Assembly (NCBI GenBank): GCA_027013185.1
Contig: JALUXS010000098.1
Coordinates: 1-37,454 of the forward strand
Origin: Sulfurimonas sp.
Lineage (GTDB): Bacteria; Campylobacterota; Campylobacteria; Campylobacterales; Sulfurimonadaceae
Direction of reading: 5' to 3'
DNA: 37,454 bases
Shown: piece by piece, positions 1 to 10,244 of the stretch
Layout: every line of letters begins with the position of its first letter
How positions within the stretch are numbered: the first letter of the stretch is position 1
Program-made: the position numbers and the translations under genes
The notes under the pieces: model-generated
What the model saw: only the letters and a program-made list of their open reading frames with translations
Told to the model about the DNA's origin: nothing
Databases searched by the model: none

Positions 1-1
1 T

Positions 2-253
2 GAAATTCGTGATGCAATTGAAGCAGGAAAAGAACATTATAAATCGCAAAGTTTTGATCAATCTATTTTAGATTTATACAATGAAGGAATTATTTCCAAA
101 GAACAGGCTCTTGATAATGCAACAAGTGCTTCAGATTTAGAATTAAAAATGAATGGATTGATGAGTGGTATGTCATCTGATACTGTAGAAGAAAGTGCTA
201 TAACTACGCCTGAAATTTCGCCTGATGATGATGATGTTTTTGATTTAAAGTAA
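2..253 (+). CDS. C-terminal fragment of a PilT/PilU-like twitching-motility ATPase (5' truncated)
   Basis: Open frame from base 2: EIRDAIEAGKEHYKSQSFDQSILDLYNEGIISKEQALDNATSASDLELKMNGL...DDDDVFDLK*, matching the C-terminal pattern of PilT-family ATPases. Not in the ORF track because it is truncated. Confidence 0.7.
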   Translation, partial: EIRDAIEAGKEHYKSQSFDQSILDLYNEGIISKEQALDNATSASDLELKMNGLMSGMSSDTVEESAITTPEISPDDDDVFDLK

Positions 254-272
254 AATTTAATGCATAAAAGGG

Positions 273-278
273 TATAAT
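273..278 (+). promoter_or_regulatory. candidate -10 element (TATAAT) for rplY
   Basis: TATAAT 31 nt upstream of the rplY ATG; no clear -35, as is common in Campylobacterota. Confidence 0.4.
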
Positions 279-308
279 TCGGCCATTTTAAAACACAAAG
301 GACTTCGT

Positions 309-845
309 ATGTTAGAAGGTATAGTTAGAGAGAGTATTGGCAAAAAAGGCACAAAAGAGCTTCGCCGTGATGGTTATCTAATTGCAAACATTTATGGAAA
401 AGGGCTTGAAAATATCAATGCTGCATTTAAAGAAAATGAATATATCCGTACTGTTCGTAATAAAGATACATTAGCATTCCCAGTAAAAATTGGTGCAAAT
501 GAAATGAATGTAGTTGTTCAATCATATGAGTCACATGCAGTAACTGGTAAACTTTTACATGTAGATTTAATGGTGGCACAACCAAATATTGTAACGCACT
601 ATATGGTTCCTGTTGAGCCTGTTGGTGAAGCAATTGGTCTTAAAAACAAAGGGCTTGTAAACCTTTCTAAAAGACGTTTACGTGTAAAAGCAAAAATCGA
701 AGATTTACCAAAAGCAATTGTTATAGATATGACTGATATGGATATTGGTGATGCAAAACTTATTCGTGATATCGATGCACCTGAAAATGTAAAATTTACA
801 GATTCTGATCGTGTTGCTATCATAAGTATTATCAAAGCTAAGTAG
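309..845 (+). CDS. rplY: 50S ribosomal protein L25/general stress protein Ctc
   Basis: 178 aa with L25/TL5-type sequence (MLEGIVRESIGKKGTKELRRDGYLIANIYGKG; HVDLMVAQPN; C-terminal beta domain). Directly upstream of pth. Confidence 0.92.
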   Translation: MLEGIVRESIGKKGTKELRRDGYLIANIYGKGLENINAAFKENEYIRTVRNKDTLAFPVKIGANEMNVVVQSYESHAVTGKLLHVDLMVAQPNIVTHYMVPVEPVGEAIGLKNKGLVNLSKRRLRVKAKIEDLPKAIVIDMTDMDIGDAKLIRDIDAPENVKFTDSDRVAIISIIKAK

Positions 846-853
846 TAAGTAAT

Positions 854-1408
854 ATGCTTATAGTTGGACTAGGGAACCCTGGATCTGACTATGCACAAAC
901 ACGCCATAATATAGGTTTTATGGTCATTGATGCCCTTATTTGTCGGCATCATGCCACAAAACTTTCTTCTTCTTCATTTTCTGGAGAACTTTATAAATTC
1001 AAAAATCATTTTTTATTAAAACCCTTAACATATATGAATCTCTCAGGAGAATCTGTAACTAAAGTTAAACAATTTTACAAAATAGAAGAGACTGTTGTAA
1101 TACATGATGATTTAGATTTACCTTTTGGTGCACTTCGTTTTAAAAAAGGTGGAGGGCATGGTGGACATAATGGTTTGAAATCAATAGACTCCAAAATTTC
1201 TCGTGAGTATATTAGAATACGAGTAGGTATAGGAAAACCTGAACATAAAGGGGAAGTTGCTTCTTATGTTTTAAGCCCATTTTTTGAGGATGAGCAAAAA
1301 AATTTGAAAGATCTAATAGAAAAAGTATGTGACGCAGTAGAATTTTTACTAACACATCCATTGGATGAAACAAGTTCAAAATACACACAAAAGAGATTAC
1401 AATGCTAG
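854..1408 (+). CDS. pth: peptidyl-tRNA hydrolase
   Basis: LIVGLGNPGSDYAQTRHNIGFMV, KPLTYMNLSGESV, HDDLDLPFGALRFKKGGGHGGHNGLKSI are hallmark Pth motifs. Confidence 0.97.
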   Translation: MLIVGLGNPGSDYAQTRHNIGFMVIDALICRHHATKLSSSSFSGELYKFKNHFLLKPLTYMNLSGESVTKVKQFYKIEETVVIHDDLDLPFGALRFKKGGGHGGHNGLKSIDSKISREYIRIRVGIGKPEHKGEVASYVLSPFFEDEQKNLKDLIEKVCDAVEFLLTHPLDETSSKYTQKRLQC

Positions 1409-2478
1409 CTTTTAGATATATATCTTTTCATTATTTAAAATATTTTTTGATTATACTCTCAGCATTGGTGTTATTTGTAATTGGATTTGATTACATGGGG
1501 AGTGCAGAAGAGTTATCAAAATCTTCTGCCAATCTTATTTTAATTTATTTAGTATATAAAGCGTTTTCGGCAATTGACATACTTCTTCCTGTCTCTTTGG
1601 TTTTTGCTATGATTTCTACAAAAATATATTTAATTCGTTCCAATGCTCTCGTTTCATTTTTTTCTTTGGGCTATTCAAGAGTTGATGTATTGCGTCCATT
1701 TGTATTTGTTTCTACTGCAGTGATTATACTTTTTATCTCACTGCATTCTTGGTCAAATTTTGCAAGATCTGAAGAATTTTCTAGAAATATTAAGAAAAAT
1801 TCACAATATTTAAGCCCAACACGAGATCTCTTTTTTGCATATAAAGGCCAATATATCTATTTCTCAAAACTTTTGCCTTTACAAGAAACAGCTAAAAATG
1901 TCCGTGTTTTCACTATTGTAAATAACTCACTCAAAGAGGTGTTAATGGCAAAAAGTGCAAGATATATCGGTCATTATTGGTTTATTAAAAAAGCAGATAT
2001 TATAACAAAACCTGATGACCTGACACTGGCATCATCAGGTATAACCGTGACACAGGAAAAAGATTTAAAAATACTCGAGGGTTTCCGTCCTAAAATGCTT
2101 GATCAAGTTTATGAAGGCAAGGTGAACTTCACCATCAAAGATGCCATAGATGCATTACTTTTGCTAAATAAGCAAAATATAAATACCGATAATATTCAAG
2201 CAGCATTGTATAAAATATTTATATATCCTCTTTTTGTGCCTTGTTTAATTGTTATTATTTTCTTTTTTGTTCCAATGAGTGTAAGATTTTTAAATGTTTC
2301 ATTATTCACTTTTGGAGCTGTACTTGCTACACTTTTGACATGGGGTATCCTTTTTTTCCTTATTAAGCTTGCAAATAATAAAGTAATATCGAGTGAGGTT
2401 GGAATTGTTGCACCAATTATTATACTTGTGATATTAGCATTTATTCAATGGAGACGACACAGGTCTTTAACTTCTTAG
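1402..2478 (+). CDS. LptF/LptG (YjgP/YjgQ) family LPS-export permease
   Basis: 358 aa, N-terminal TM helices, periplasmic domain, C-terminal TM helices; overlaps pth by 7 nt; position matches the permease after pth in Campylobacter. Confidence 0.85.
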   Translation: MLAFRYISFHYLKYFLIILSALVLFVIGFDYMGSAEELSKSSANLILIYLVYKAFSAIDILLPVSLVFAMISTKIYLIRSNALVSFFSLGYSRVDVLRPFVFVSTAVIILFISLHSWSNFARSEEFSRNIKKNSQYLSPTRDLFFAYKGQYIYFSKLLPLQETAKNVRVFTIVNNSLKEVLMAKSARYIGHYWFIKKADIITKPDDLTLASSGITVTQEKDLKILEGFRPKMLDQVYEGKVNFTIKDAIDALLLLNKQNINTDNIQAALYKIFIYPLFVPCLIVIIFFFVPMSVRFLNVSLFTFGAVLATLLTWGILFFLIKLANNKVISSEVGIVAPIIILVILAFIQWRRHRSLTS

Positions 2479-2531
2479 GCACTTATAAGCACATTTTAGA
2501 TAAAATCACTTAAAAAATATTTGGAATTTTT

Positions 2532-3743
2532 ATGATTGATTTTAAAGCTTTAGCCAAACAATACGGCACTCCACTTTATGTTTATGATTTTGACTATATG
2601 TCGGCACAGTATACCCAACTAAAAGAGGCTTTTAGAGGGCGAAAATCTATTATTGCCTATGCAGTAAAAGCAAACTCAAATTTAAGTGTGGTTCAACATT
2701 TTGCAAAAATGGGAAGTGGGGCAGATTGTGTCTCCATCGGTGAGGTTCGTCGTGCATTTTTAGCCGGTATTCCTGCATATAAAATTATTTTTTCTGGTGT
2801 TGGGAAAAATGATGATGAAATTCGTGAAGCAATTGAAAAAGATATTTTATATATTAATGTTGAGAGCGAAGCAGAACTACAGCGTGTTGAGGCAATTGCA
2901 AAAGAACTTGGAAAAGTTTCTCGTATAAGCATCAGAGTAAATCCAAATATTGACCCTCAAACACATCCTTACATTTCAACAGGCTTACATGACAATAAAT
3001 TTGGTGTTGATCTTTTAAGTGCCAAACGTATGTATATTCAAGCAAACAATTCAGAGTATTTAGACCCTGTAGGTATTCATTTTCATATCGGCTCACAGCT
3101 TACACAGTTGCAGCCTATTCGTGAAGCAGCAGAAATAGTAGCAGATTTAATTCGTTCTCTACAAGCCATTGATATTGAACTTAAATTTTTCGATATTGGT
3201 GGTGGACTCGGTATAAAATATGATGATGAAGTCACTATAGAACCTTATGATTATGCACAAGCAATTTTAGGGACGCTGAGGGCACTTGACTTAACAATTC
3301 TTTGTGAGCCAGGTCGATTTTTAACGGCAAATGCAGGCTATTTTCTTACAAAAGTTTTGTATGAAAAACAAAATGGAGATAAAAAATTTGTGGTTGTTGA
3401 TGGGGGTATGAATGATTTGCTCCGTCCGTCACTCTACAATGCATATCATAAAATAGAAGCTATTACTGAAAATAATGGACAAACACGAGAGGTAGATATT
3501 GTAGGCCCTGTATGTGAAAGTGGAGATTTCTTTGCTAAAAATTACCCGCTTCCCGCGTTAAATAGAAATGATTTATTGGTAGTTCACAGTGCCGGAGCCT
3601 ATGGATTTGGTATGGGAAGTAACTATAATACACGTGGCAGAAGTGCAGAAATATGCGTTGAAGATTCTAAAGCGAGATTGATTCGCCGACGTGAATCTTT
3701 TGAAGATTTGATTTGTTTAGAACAAGAATTTTTAGTAGAATAA
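2532..3743 (+). CDS. lysA: diaminopimelate decarboxylase
   Basis: YAVKANSN (PLP Lys), HFHIGSQ, FDIGGGLG, CEPGRFL, GPVCESGDFF, GAYGFGMGSNYNTR motifs. Confidence 0.97.
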   Translation: MIDFKALAKQYGTPLYVYDFDYMSAQYTQLKEAFRGRKSIIAYAVKANSNLSVVQHFAKMGSGADCVSIGEVRRAFLAGIPAYKIIFSGVGKNDDEIREAIEKDILYINVESEAELQRVEAIAKELGKVSRISIRVNPNIDPQTHPYISTGLHDNKFGVDLLSAKRMYIQANNSEYLDPVGIHFHIGSQLTQLQPIREAAEIVADLIRSLQAIDIELKFFDIGGGLGIKYDDEVTIEPYDYAQAILGTLRALDLTILCEPGRFLTANAGYFLTKVLYEKQNGDKKFVVVDGGMNDLLRPSLYNAYHKIEAITENNGQTREVDIVGPVCESGDFFAKNYPLPALNRNDLLVVHSAGAYGFGMGSNYNTRGRSAEICVEDSKARLIRRRESFEDLICLEQEFLVE

Positions 3744-3744
3744 A

Positions 3745-4533
3745 ATGTATTTTATAGATGTTCAGGGCACTTTAATCAGCGATAAAGATAAATCTCCAAT
3801 AGCAGGAAGTAGAGAGTTTATACAAATGCTCAATACACAAAATATTCCGTATATGGTTGTTACAAACAATACAAAAAAAGCATCGCAAGATTTTTTAGCA
3901 TATTTAAATAAAATAGGCTTTGATTTTGATAAAACAAAATACCTTGATCCCTTAATGCTTTTAGACGCAAAAGTTTCAAAAGAAGCTGTGGCAGCATATG
4001 GGGCAACAGAGTTTTTACAAACTTTGCAAGAAATGGGTTACAAACTTGATTATACACATCCAAAAACAGTTCTGATTGCCACAAAAGAAAATTTTACAGC
4101 AGATGAATATGCACAAATGATAGATTTCTTACTCAGCGGAGCTAAATTGGTAGGTATGCATGAAACATCAATTTATGCAAAAAACAATAAACGTTACCCT
4201 GGGGTTGGAGCTGTTTTAAAAATGCTTGAATTTGCAACAAGCAGTTCTTATGATATAGTGGGAAAACCAAGTACAATATTTTATGGTGAAGCACTTGCAA
4301 GATTGAAAAAACAAAATCCAGAGGCTAAATTTACAGACATTACAATTATTAGTGATGATGTAAAAGGTGATTTGGGTGGTGCAAAAGAGCTTGAAATGCA
4401 AACAATATTTGTAACAAGCGGAAAATATAAAAATGCCGATGAAATAGTGCCTTTTTTGGATGAAAATCTTAAACCTGATTTTATATATAAAAATATGCAA
4501 GATATTTTAATCCGCCATAAGATGGAGAAGTAA
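3745..4533 (+). CDS. HAD-IIA family hydrolase-like protein with variant motif I (DVQGT)
   Basis: MYFIDVQGTLIS, VVTNNTKK, GKPSTIFYGEAL, ISDDVKGDLGGAKELEMQTIFVTSGK give the HAD-IIA motif series. Confidence 0.85.
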   Translation: MYFIDVQGTLISDKDKSPIAGSREFIQMLNTQNIPYMVVTNNTKKASQDFLAYLNKIGFDFDKTKYLDPLMLLDAKVSKEAVAAYGATEFLQTLQEMGYKLDYTHPKTVLIATKENFTADEYAQMIDFLLSGAKLVGMHETSIYAKNNKRYPGVGAVLKMLEFATSSSYDIVGKPSTIFYGEALARLKKQNPEAKFTDITIISDDVKGDLGGAKELEMQTIFVTSGKYKNADEIVPFLDENLKPDFIYKNMQDILIRHKMEK

Positions 4534-5615
4534 TGAAAACTTTAGATGACTGCAGGGTAGCTATAGATGTAATAGACAATGAAATGTTAGAGCTTTTGAA
4601 CAAACGTATGCAAGTGGTTCAAAGAGTTGGTGAAATAAAAAAAGATACAGACAGTGCTATTTACAGACCAGAGAGAGAAAAGGCGATTTTGGATAGACTG
4701 GTTATTCTAAACAAAGAGAGTAAAGGTTTGCTTAACAGAAGTGCAATAGAAGCGATTTTTTTAGAAATTTTTGCTGTTGCAAGAAATCTTGAGTTACCAG
4801 AACGTATTGCATACCTCGGTCCAGAGGGAAGTTTTACTCATCAGGCAGCAGAAAGCCGTTTTGGAGCTATGAGTAATTATCTTTCGCTAAATTCTATTGC
4901 TTCAGTTTTTAAAACACTTGAGGCTGGACGTGCAAAATTTGGTGTGGTGCCAATTGAAAATTCTCGTGATGGTATAGTCGGTGAAACACTTGATTTACTT
5001 GCTAAAAGTTCTGTGAAAATTGTAGCAGAACTATATATGCCTATACATATATCATTTGCAACAAAGGCGGAAAAGCTTGAAAATATTGAAAAAATATATT
5101 CAAAAGACAAAGGTTTTGGTCAGTGTCGTGAATTTTTAAGTGAACATGGGCTTGTCAATGTGGAACAGATTCCAGTAGAGTCGACTGCTAAGGCAGCAAT
5201 TTTAGCAGCAAAAGAGCCTAACTCTGCCGCTATTTGTTCGCATATAGCAGCAAAATTGTATGATGTGCCCACAATGTTTGAAAATATAGAAGACGCCATA
5301 GACAATACCACTCGTTTTGTGATTTTGAGTGATTTTAAAAATGCCATCAGCAAAGAGGATAAAACTTCTATTTTAGTACGCTTGAAAGATGCCGTGGAAG
5401 CTGGTTCTTTAGTGCATTTTTTACAAGACTTTGATGCTCAAAAGATAAATCTTTCAAAAATAGAATCACGTCCTTCAAAAGACAAAGGCGGATTTGGATA
5501 TTGGTTTTATATAGACTTTTATGGTCATATAGATGAAGAAAAAATTCAAAAAGTAATACAAAAACATAAAAATGAAGTCACATGGCTGGGAAGTTATGTA
5601 AAGGGTGAAGATTGA
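4533..5615 (+). CDS. pheA: bifunctional chorismate mutase/prephenate dehydratase
   Basis: N-terminal chorismate mutase domain; YLGPEGSFTHQAA, VPIENSRDGIVGETLDLL, TTRFVIL; C-terminal ACT-like domain with ESRPSK. Confidence 0.95.
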   Translation: MKTLDDCRVAIDVIDNEMLELLNKRMQVVQRVGEIKKDTDSAIYRPEREKAILDRLVILNKESKGLLNRSAIEAIFLEIFAVARNLELPERIAYLGPEGSFTHQAAESRFGAMSNYLSLNSIASVFKTLEAGRAKFGVVPIENSRDGIVGETLDLLAKSSVKIVAELYMPIHISFATKAEKLENIEKIYSKDKGFGQCREFLSEHGLVNVEQIPVESTAKAAILAAKEPNSAAICSHIAAKLYDVPTMFENIEDAIDNTTRFVILSDFKNAISKEDKTSILVRLKDAVEAGSLVHFLQDFDAQKINLSKIESRPSKDKGGFGYWFYIDFYGHIDEEKIQKVIQKHKNEVTWLGSYVKGED

Positions 5616-6706
5616 AATTTAATAAAACATTAGAAAATATAAATACCTATGAAGCAGGTAAACCAATAGAGCTAGTTGTACGCGAATTTGGTATAGAACC
5701 AAAAAATATTGTAAAACTTGCATCAAATGAAAATCCTTATGGATGTTCACCAAAAGTACAAAAGGCAGTATGTGATATTGTCTCAAATATGGCACTTTAT
5801 CCTGATGACAGCATGATGAAATTGCAAAATGCCTTATGCTCAAAGTATGAAATAAAAGAAGAAAACCTCATTATCGGCAGTGGAAGTGATCAGGTTATAG
5901 AATTTATTATGCATGCCAAGGCAAATACAAATGCTAAGATACTTATAAATAGTGTTACTTTTGCAATGTATGAAATTTATGCAAAACATGTAGGCGCACA
6001 AATAATTCGTACAGCATCACAAGAACATAATTTAAATGAATTTTATGAGTTATATACACAAGAGCGTCCTGATATTATCTTTTTATGTACACCAAATAAC
6101 CCGACAGGTGATGCAATAGATACCCAGAGTATGATGGAATTTTTACGAAAAATCGATAAAGATACTTTGGTTGTTGTGGATTGTGCGTATATGGAATATG
6201 GTGCGTATAAAGACAAAAGTAAAAAAGTCACTCCAAAAGAACTTGTAGAAGAATTTGAAAATGTAATTTACCTCGGTACTTTTTCAAAGGCATATGGACT
6301 TGGCGGTATGCGAGTGGGTTATGGAATTTCACAAAGTAATATCATAAAAGAGTTGTATAAACTTCGACCACCTTTTAATATTACAACACTCTCTCTTGAA
6401 GCGGCAAGTGTTGCTCTTAAAGATGAAGAATTTGTAAATAATTGTATCGCTTTAAATTTTGATGAGATGAAACGTTATGTGGAGTTTGCAAACGAGCAAA
6501 AAATAGATATAATAGAGAGTTATACAAATTTTGTTACTTTATGCTTAAATAACACACAAAACTCAAGCTTTATTTCTAATGCTTTATTGCAAAAAGGGAT
6601 GATTGTAAGAGATTTAAGTAGTTATAAAATGAATGCTATTCGTGTAACAGTTGGAACAAAAGAACAAAATAGCCGTTTTTTTGAGCTTGCATCAGAACTA
6701 TTATAA
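5612..6706 (+). CDS. hisC: histidinol-phosphate aminotransferase
   Basis: KLASNENPYG, CTPNNPTGD, TFSKAYGLGGMRVGYG; TTG start overlapping the pheA stop by 4 nt. Confidence 0.95.
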   Translation: MKFNKTLENINTYEAGKPIELVVREFGIEPKNIVKLASNENPYGCSPKVQKAVCDIVSNMALYPDDSMMKLQNALCSKYEIKEENLIIGSGSDQVIEFIMHAKANTNAKILINSVTFAMYEIYAKHVGAQIIRTASQEHNLNEFYELYTQERPDIIFLCTPNNPTGDAIDTQSMMEFLRKIDKDTLVVVDCAYMEYGAYKDKSKKVTPKELVEEFENVIYLGTFSKAYGLGGMRVGYGISQSNIIKELYKLRPPFNITTLSLEAASVALKDEEFVNNCIALNFDEMKRYVEFANEQKIDIIESYTNFVTLCLNNTQNSSFISNALLQKGMIVRDLSSYKMNAIRVTVGTKEQNSRFFELASELL

Positions 6707-6725
6707 AAATTAAAATGAGAAGTTA

Positions 6726-8435
6726 ATGGATTTTAAGGTACTTTTTTCGCAATTATCTGTTTTGTATGCAAAACTGACAAAACAACAAAAAATTATTATA
6801 GCGACAGCCATTGTGGGAATTGTTGCTTTTTTGATATTTTTAGTTGTTTTTACAGCAAAAAAGAGTTCGGGCAGTGCTTATGAAGTACTATTTGATACAT
6901 TGGCACCTGCTGATGCTGCAAAAGTGGTTACACAACTGGAAAAAGATAATATTCCGTATAAAATTGGAGCCAATAATGTTATTAGCGTGCCAAAAGATAT
7001 TGTTTATAAAGAAAGAATTTCTATTGCTTCTTTAGGTATACCGAAAAATAGTGGTGTAGGTTTTGAACTTTTTGATAAGCAAGAATTTGGTGCAACTAAT
7101 TTTGATCAAAAAATTAAACACCTTCGTGCTTTAGAAGGAGAACTCTCTCGTACTATTACTGCTCTTTCTCCTGTTGAAAAGGCAAAGGTTAATCTTGCTT
7201 TACCAAAAGATACACTCTTTGTTTCTAAACAAGTTGAACCTACAGCTTCTGTTATGGTAACTCTTATAGATGGTAGAAGACTCACTCCAAAACAAATAAG
7301 AGGAATTAAAAATCTTGTTGCAGCAGCTGTATCAAAATTAAAACCTTCAAATGTTATGCTTATAGACAGTGATGGTGTTACCCTAGGTGATGAAGATGAA
7401 ATGGCACAAATGGGTGAACTCTCTGTCGTAGAACAAAAATACAAAACAAAAGAAGAAAAAAAATTACAAAACAAAATAATTGATGTTGTAGCTCCTTTTG
7501 TAGGTGGTAGAGATAAAGTCGTTGCACAAGTAACTATTGAATTTGATTTTTCACAACAAAAATCTACTTCAGAAAAATATGATCCTGAAAATGTTGTGAG
7601 AAGTGAGCAGACATCAGAAGAAAAAAGAGAAGGGAGTAGTCCAAAACAAGTCGGTGGCGTGCCTGGAACAGTAAGTAATATTGGACCGGTTCAAGGTGTT
7701 ACTTCAAATACAACAAAAAATAAATTTTCGAAAACTTCCGGTACTACTAATTATGAAGTTGGAAAAACAGTAAGCACGACAAAAAGCCAGTTTGCCCGTA
7801 TTAAACGTATAACTGCTGCTGTTGTAGTAGATGGAAAATATAAAGTCAAAAAAGATAAAAATGCAAAGCCAACAGATGAAATGCAATATGTTCCACTAGA
7901 TAATGCTGATATCAGTGCATTGACATCTCTTGCAAGCCGTTCTATAGGTATTGATACACAAAGAGGCGATCAAATTAGTGTGCAAAACTTACAATTTGAA
8001 AGAACTAAAACAGATACAGGTTCTAAAGGTGTAAATGAAGCAATTTCGTTTACTCAAACATATCTTGCACCATTTTCTGGATTGTTTAAGTATCTTTTTG
8101 TGCTTATTTTACTATTTATATTATATAAAAAAGTCATTGCTCCATTTGCAGATAAAATGCTTGAAGTTTCAAAAGAAGATGAAGAACTTGTTGCTCCTTC
8201 GCTGGAATTAGATGAAGAAGAAGGTGAAGATTTAGTCGGAAAAGTACAGGCAATGCGTAAAAAAGTTGAAGATCAGTTAGGCGTAAGTAGTAACTTTAAT
8301 GAAGATGATCTTAAGCACGAAGTTATCCTAGAAAAAGTGAAAAATATGGCAGAAGAAGCACCTGAAGAAGTTGCTTCCATACTAGAAGCACTCCTTAGTG
8401 AAGAATCTGAAATCCCTAGTAGAGAGAGGAAATAA
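6726..8435 (+). CDS. fliF: flagellar M-ring protein FliF
   Basis: 569 aa, N- and C-terminal TM segments, YKIGANNVISVPKDIVYKERISIASLGIPKNSGVGFELFD; followed by fliG and fliH. Confidence 0.97.
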   Translation: MDFKVLFSQLSVLYAKLTKQQKIIIATAIVGIVAFLIFLVVFTAKKSSGSAYEVLFDTLAPADAAKVVTQLEKDNIPYKIGANNVISVPKDIVYKERISIASLGIPKNSGVGFELFDKQEFGATNFDQKIKHLRALEGELSRTITALSPVEKAKVNLALPKDTLFVSKQVEPTASVMVTLIDGRRLTPKQIRGIKNLVAAAVSKLKPSNVMLIDSDGVTLGDEDEMAQMGELSVVEQKYKTKEEKKLQNKIIDVVAPFVGGRDKVVAQVTIEFDFSQQKSTSEKYDPENVVRSEQTSEEKREGSSPKQVGGVPGTVSNIGPVQGVTSNTTKNKFSKTSGTTNYEVGKTVSTTKSQFARIKRITAAVVVDGKYKVKKDKNAKPTDEMQYVPLDNADISALTSLASRSIGIDTQRGDQISVQNLQFERTKTDTGSKGVNEAISFTQTYLAPFSGLFKYLFVLILLFILYKKVIAPFADKMLEVSKEDEELVAPSLELDEEEGEDLVGKVQAMRKKVEDQLGVSSNFNEDDLKHEVILEKVKNMAEEAPEEVASILEALLSEESEIPSRERK

Positions 8436-8437
8436 AG

Positions 8438-9466
8438 ATGTCGTCTTTAACACAACAACAACAAGCTGCCTTAGATGAAATGAGTATGGCAGAAAGAATT
8501 GCTATTATGCTTTTACAGCTTGGTGAAGATGCGACTGCTGCAATATTTTCTCATATAGGTGTGGAAGCAATTACTGAAATTTCAAAATATATTGCAGCAA
8601 ATAAAACCATAGATAGAGCTATGGCAACTGCTGTTTTAGAAGAATTTCATGCTATTTTTCAATCTGGTCAGTTTATGACTTCTGGCGGTATGGAGTATGC
8701 TAGAGAATTATTATATAGAACACTTGGTGCTGAAGAAGCGAAAAAAGTTTTAGACAAGCTCTCAAAAAGTATGCAAAATACACAAAACTTCGCATATCTT
8801 TCAAAAATCAAGCCACAACAGCTTTCTGACTTTATTATTAATGAACATCCACAAACAATTGCACTTATACTGGCACATATGGATCCAACAGAAGCGGCAG
8901 ACACAATCCAATACTTTCCAGATGATTTACGAAGTGAAGTTGCAATGCGTATGGCAAAACTTGGAGATATCTCTCCTTCTGTCATCAAACGTGTTTCAGC
9001 CGTTTTAGAATCAAAACTCGAATCATTGGCATCGTACAAAGTAGAAGTTGGTGGAACCCGAGCAGTGGCAGATATATTTAACCGCCTTGGTGTTAAAAAT
9101 TCTAAATCGACACTAGCAAATATTGAACAGGTTGATGAAGAGTTAGCTACACAGATTAAAGAAATGATGTTTACTTTTGAAGATATTGTAACGCTTGATA
9201 AAAATGCTATTGCTGAGATCTTAAAAGCTGTTGATAAAGCAGAATTAATGCTTGCTCTAAAATCATCTCCAGAAGAGCTAAAAGAGAAATTCTTTTCTGC
9301 TATGAGTGAGAGAGCCCGCGAGGCATTTGAAGAAGAAATGCAGTTCCTAGGGGCCGTAAAAATGAAAGATGTTGAGAATGCTCAGAGAAAAATAGTTGAA
9401 GTTGTAAATCAGCTTGCAGAATCGGGTACAATTCAAATGGGTTCAACCGAAGAGATGATAGAGTAA
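8438..9466 (+). CDS. fliG: flagellar motor switch protein FliG
   Basis: EHPQTIALILAHMDPTEAADTIQYFPDDLRSEVAMRMAKLG; C-terminal FliG domain. Confidence 0.97.
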   Translation: MSSLTQQQQAALDEMSMAERIAIMLLQLGEDATAAIFSHIGVEAITEISKYIAANKTIDRAMATAVLEEFHAIFQSGQFMTSGGMEYARELLYRTLGAEEAKKVLDKLSKSMQNTQNFAYLSKIKPQQLSDFIINEHPQTIALILAHMDPTEAADTIQYFPDDLRSEVAMRMAKLGDISPSVIKRVSAVLESKLESLASYKVEVGGTRAVADIFNRLGVKNSKSTLANIEQVDEELATQIKEMMFTFEDIVTLDKNAIAEILKAVDKAELMLALKSSPEELKEKFFSAMSERAREAFEEEMQFLGAVKMKDVENAQRKIVEVVNQLAESGTIQMGSTEEMIE

Positions 9467-9470
9467 TATT

Positions 9471-10244
9471 ATGGCAACACTAATATCAAGCAATGACGTT
9501 ACCGAGCATAATGTTAATAAATACAGTTTTAAAGTTATTGCTCTTGGAGGAGCAGATGCAAAAGGAACAACAACCGCAGTAAGCCAAGAGAATGTAGAAG
9601 GTAAAGAAGAAAGTATTGATTCGAGTGCATTAAGCACAAGTTCTAAAGATTCACTGATAGAATCTTTGATGAAAAAAACAGATGACATGTCTTCTAATTT
9701 TATAAAACTTCAAATGAAACTTGAAGCAAAAGAAGAAGAGTTTCAAGAAGAACTTAAAAAAGCAAAAGAAGATACTTTTCATGAAGGTTTAGAAGCCGGA
9801 AAAGCAAAAGCACAAGAAGAAATAGATACAACACTCAATAGCAAAATTGAGCTTTTTGATACTTCAATAAAAAAGCTTGAAGAGAGTGCTGGTGAGTTTG
9901 AAAAAGCATTAGAAGATATTAAAAATGATCTGATTACTGCTGCTTTAGATATTGCTAAAGAAGTTGTACAGGTTGAGTTGAGTGAACATTCTGCAGAAGT
10001 AGCAAAAACTTTAGGAGATGCTTTGGTAAAAGAGTTACAAAATGCTTCCAAAATCACCTTGAAGGTAAATCCAAAAGATCATACGGCTGTAGTTGAACAT
10101 TTAGGACAGCTAGCCCATGTAGAAGTGCTGCCAGACAGTGCTGTGAATGAAGGTGGTGTTGTTGTTCTTAGTGATGTTGGAAACAGAGATGCGCAAATAA
10201 CAAAAAGATTCCAAAGAGTAAAAAAGGCCGCTTTAAGTGAGTAG
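9471..10244 (+). CDS. fliH: flagellar assembly protein FliH
   Basis: Coiled-coil E/K-rich N-terminus, FliH-type C-terminus (VNPKDHTAVVEHL...EVLPDSAVNEGGVVVLSDVG), position after fliG. Confidence 0.9.
   Translation: MATLISSNDVTEHNVNKYSFKVIALGGADAKGTTTAVSQENVEGKEESIDSSALSTSSKDSLIESLMKKTDDMSSNFIKLQMKLEAKEEEFQEELKKAKEDTFHEGLEAGKAKAQEEIDTTLNSKIELFDTSIKKLEESAGEFEKALEDIKNDLITAALDIAKEVVQVELSEHSAEVAKTLGDALVKELQNASKITLKVNPKDHTAVVEHLGQLAHVEVLPDSAVNEGGVVVLSDVGNRDAQITKRFQRVKKAALSE

Noticed and set aside
8668-10057. Antisense ORFs over fliG and fliH (e.g. 8668..9039, 9443..9688, 9779..10057)
   Set aside because: They lie opposite strong CDSs, have low-complexity Ser/Ile/Ala-rich translations, and no recognisable domain.
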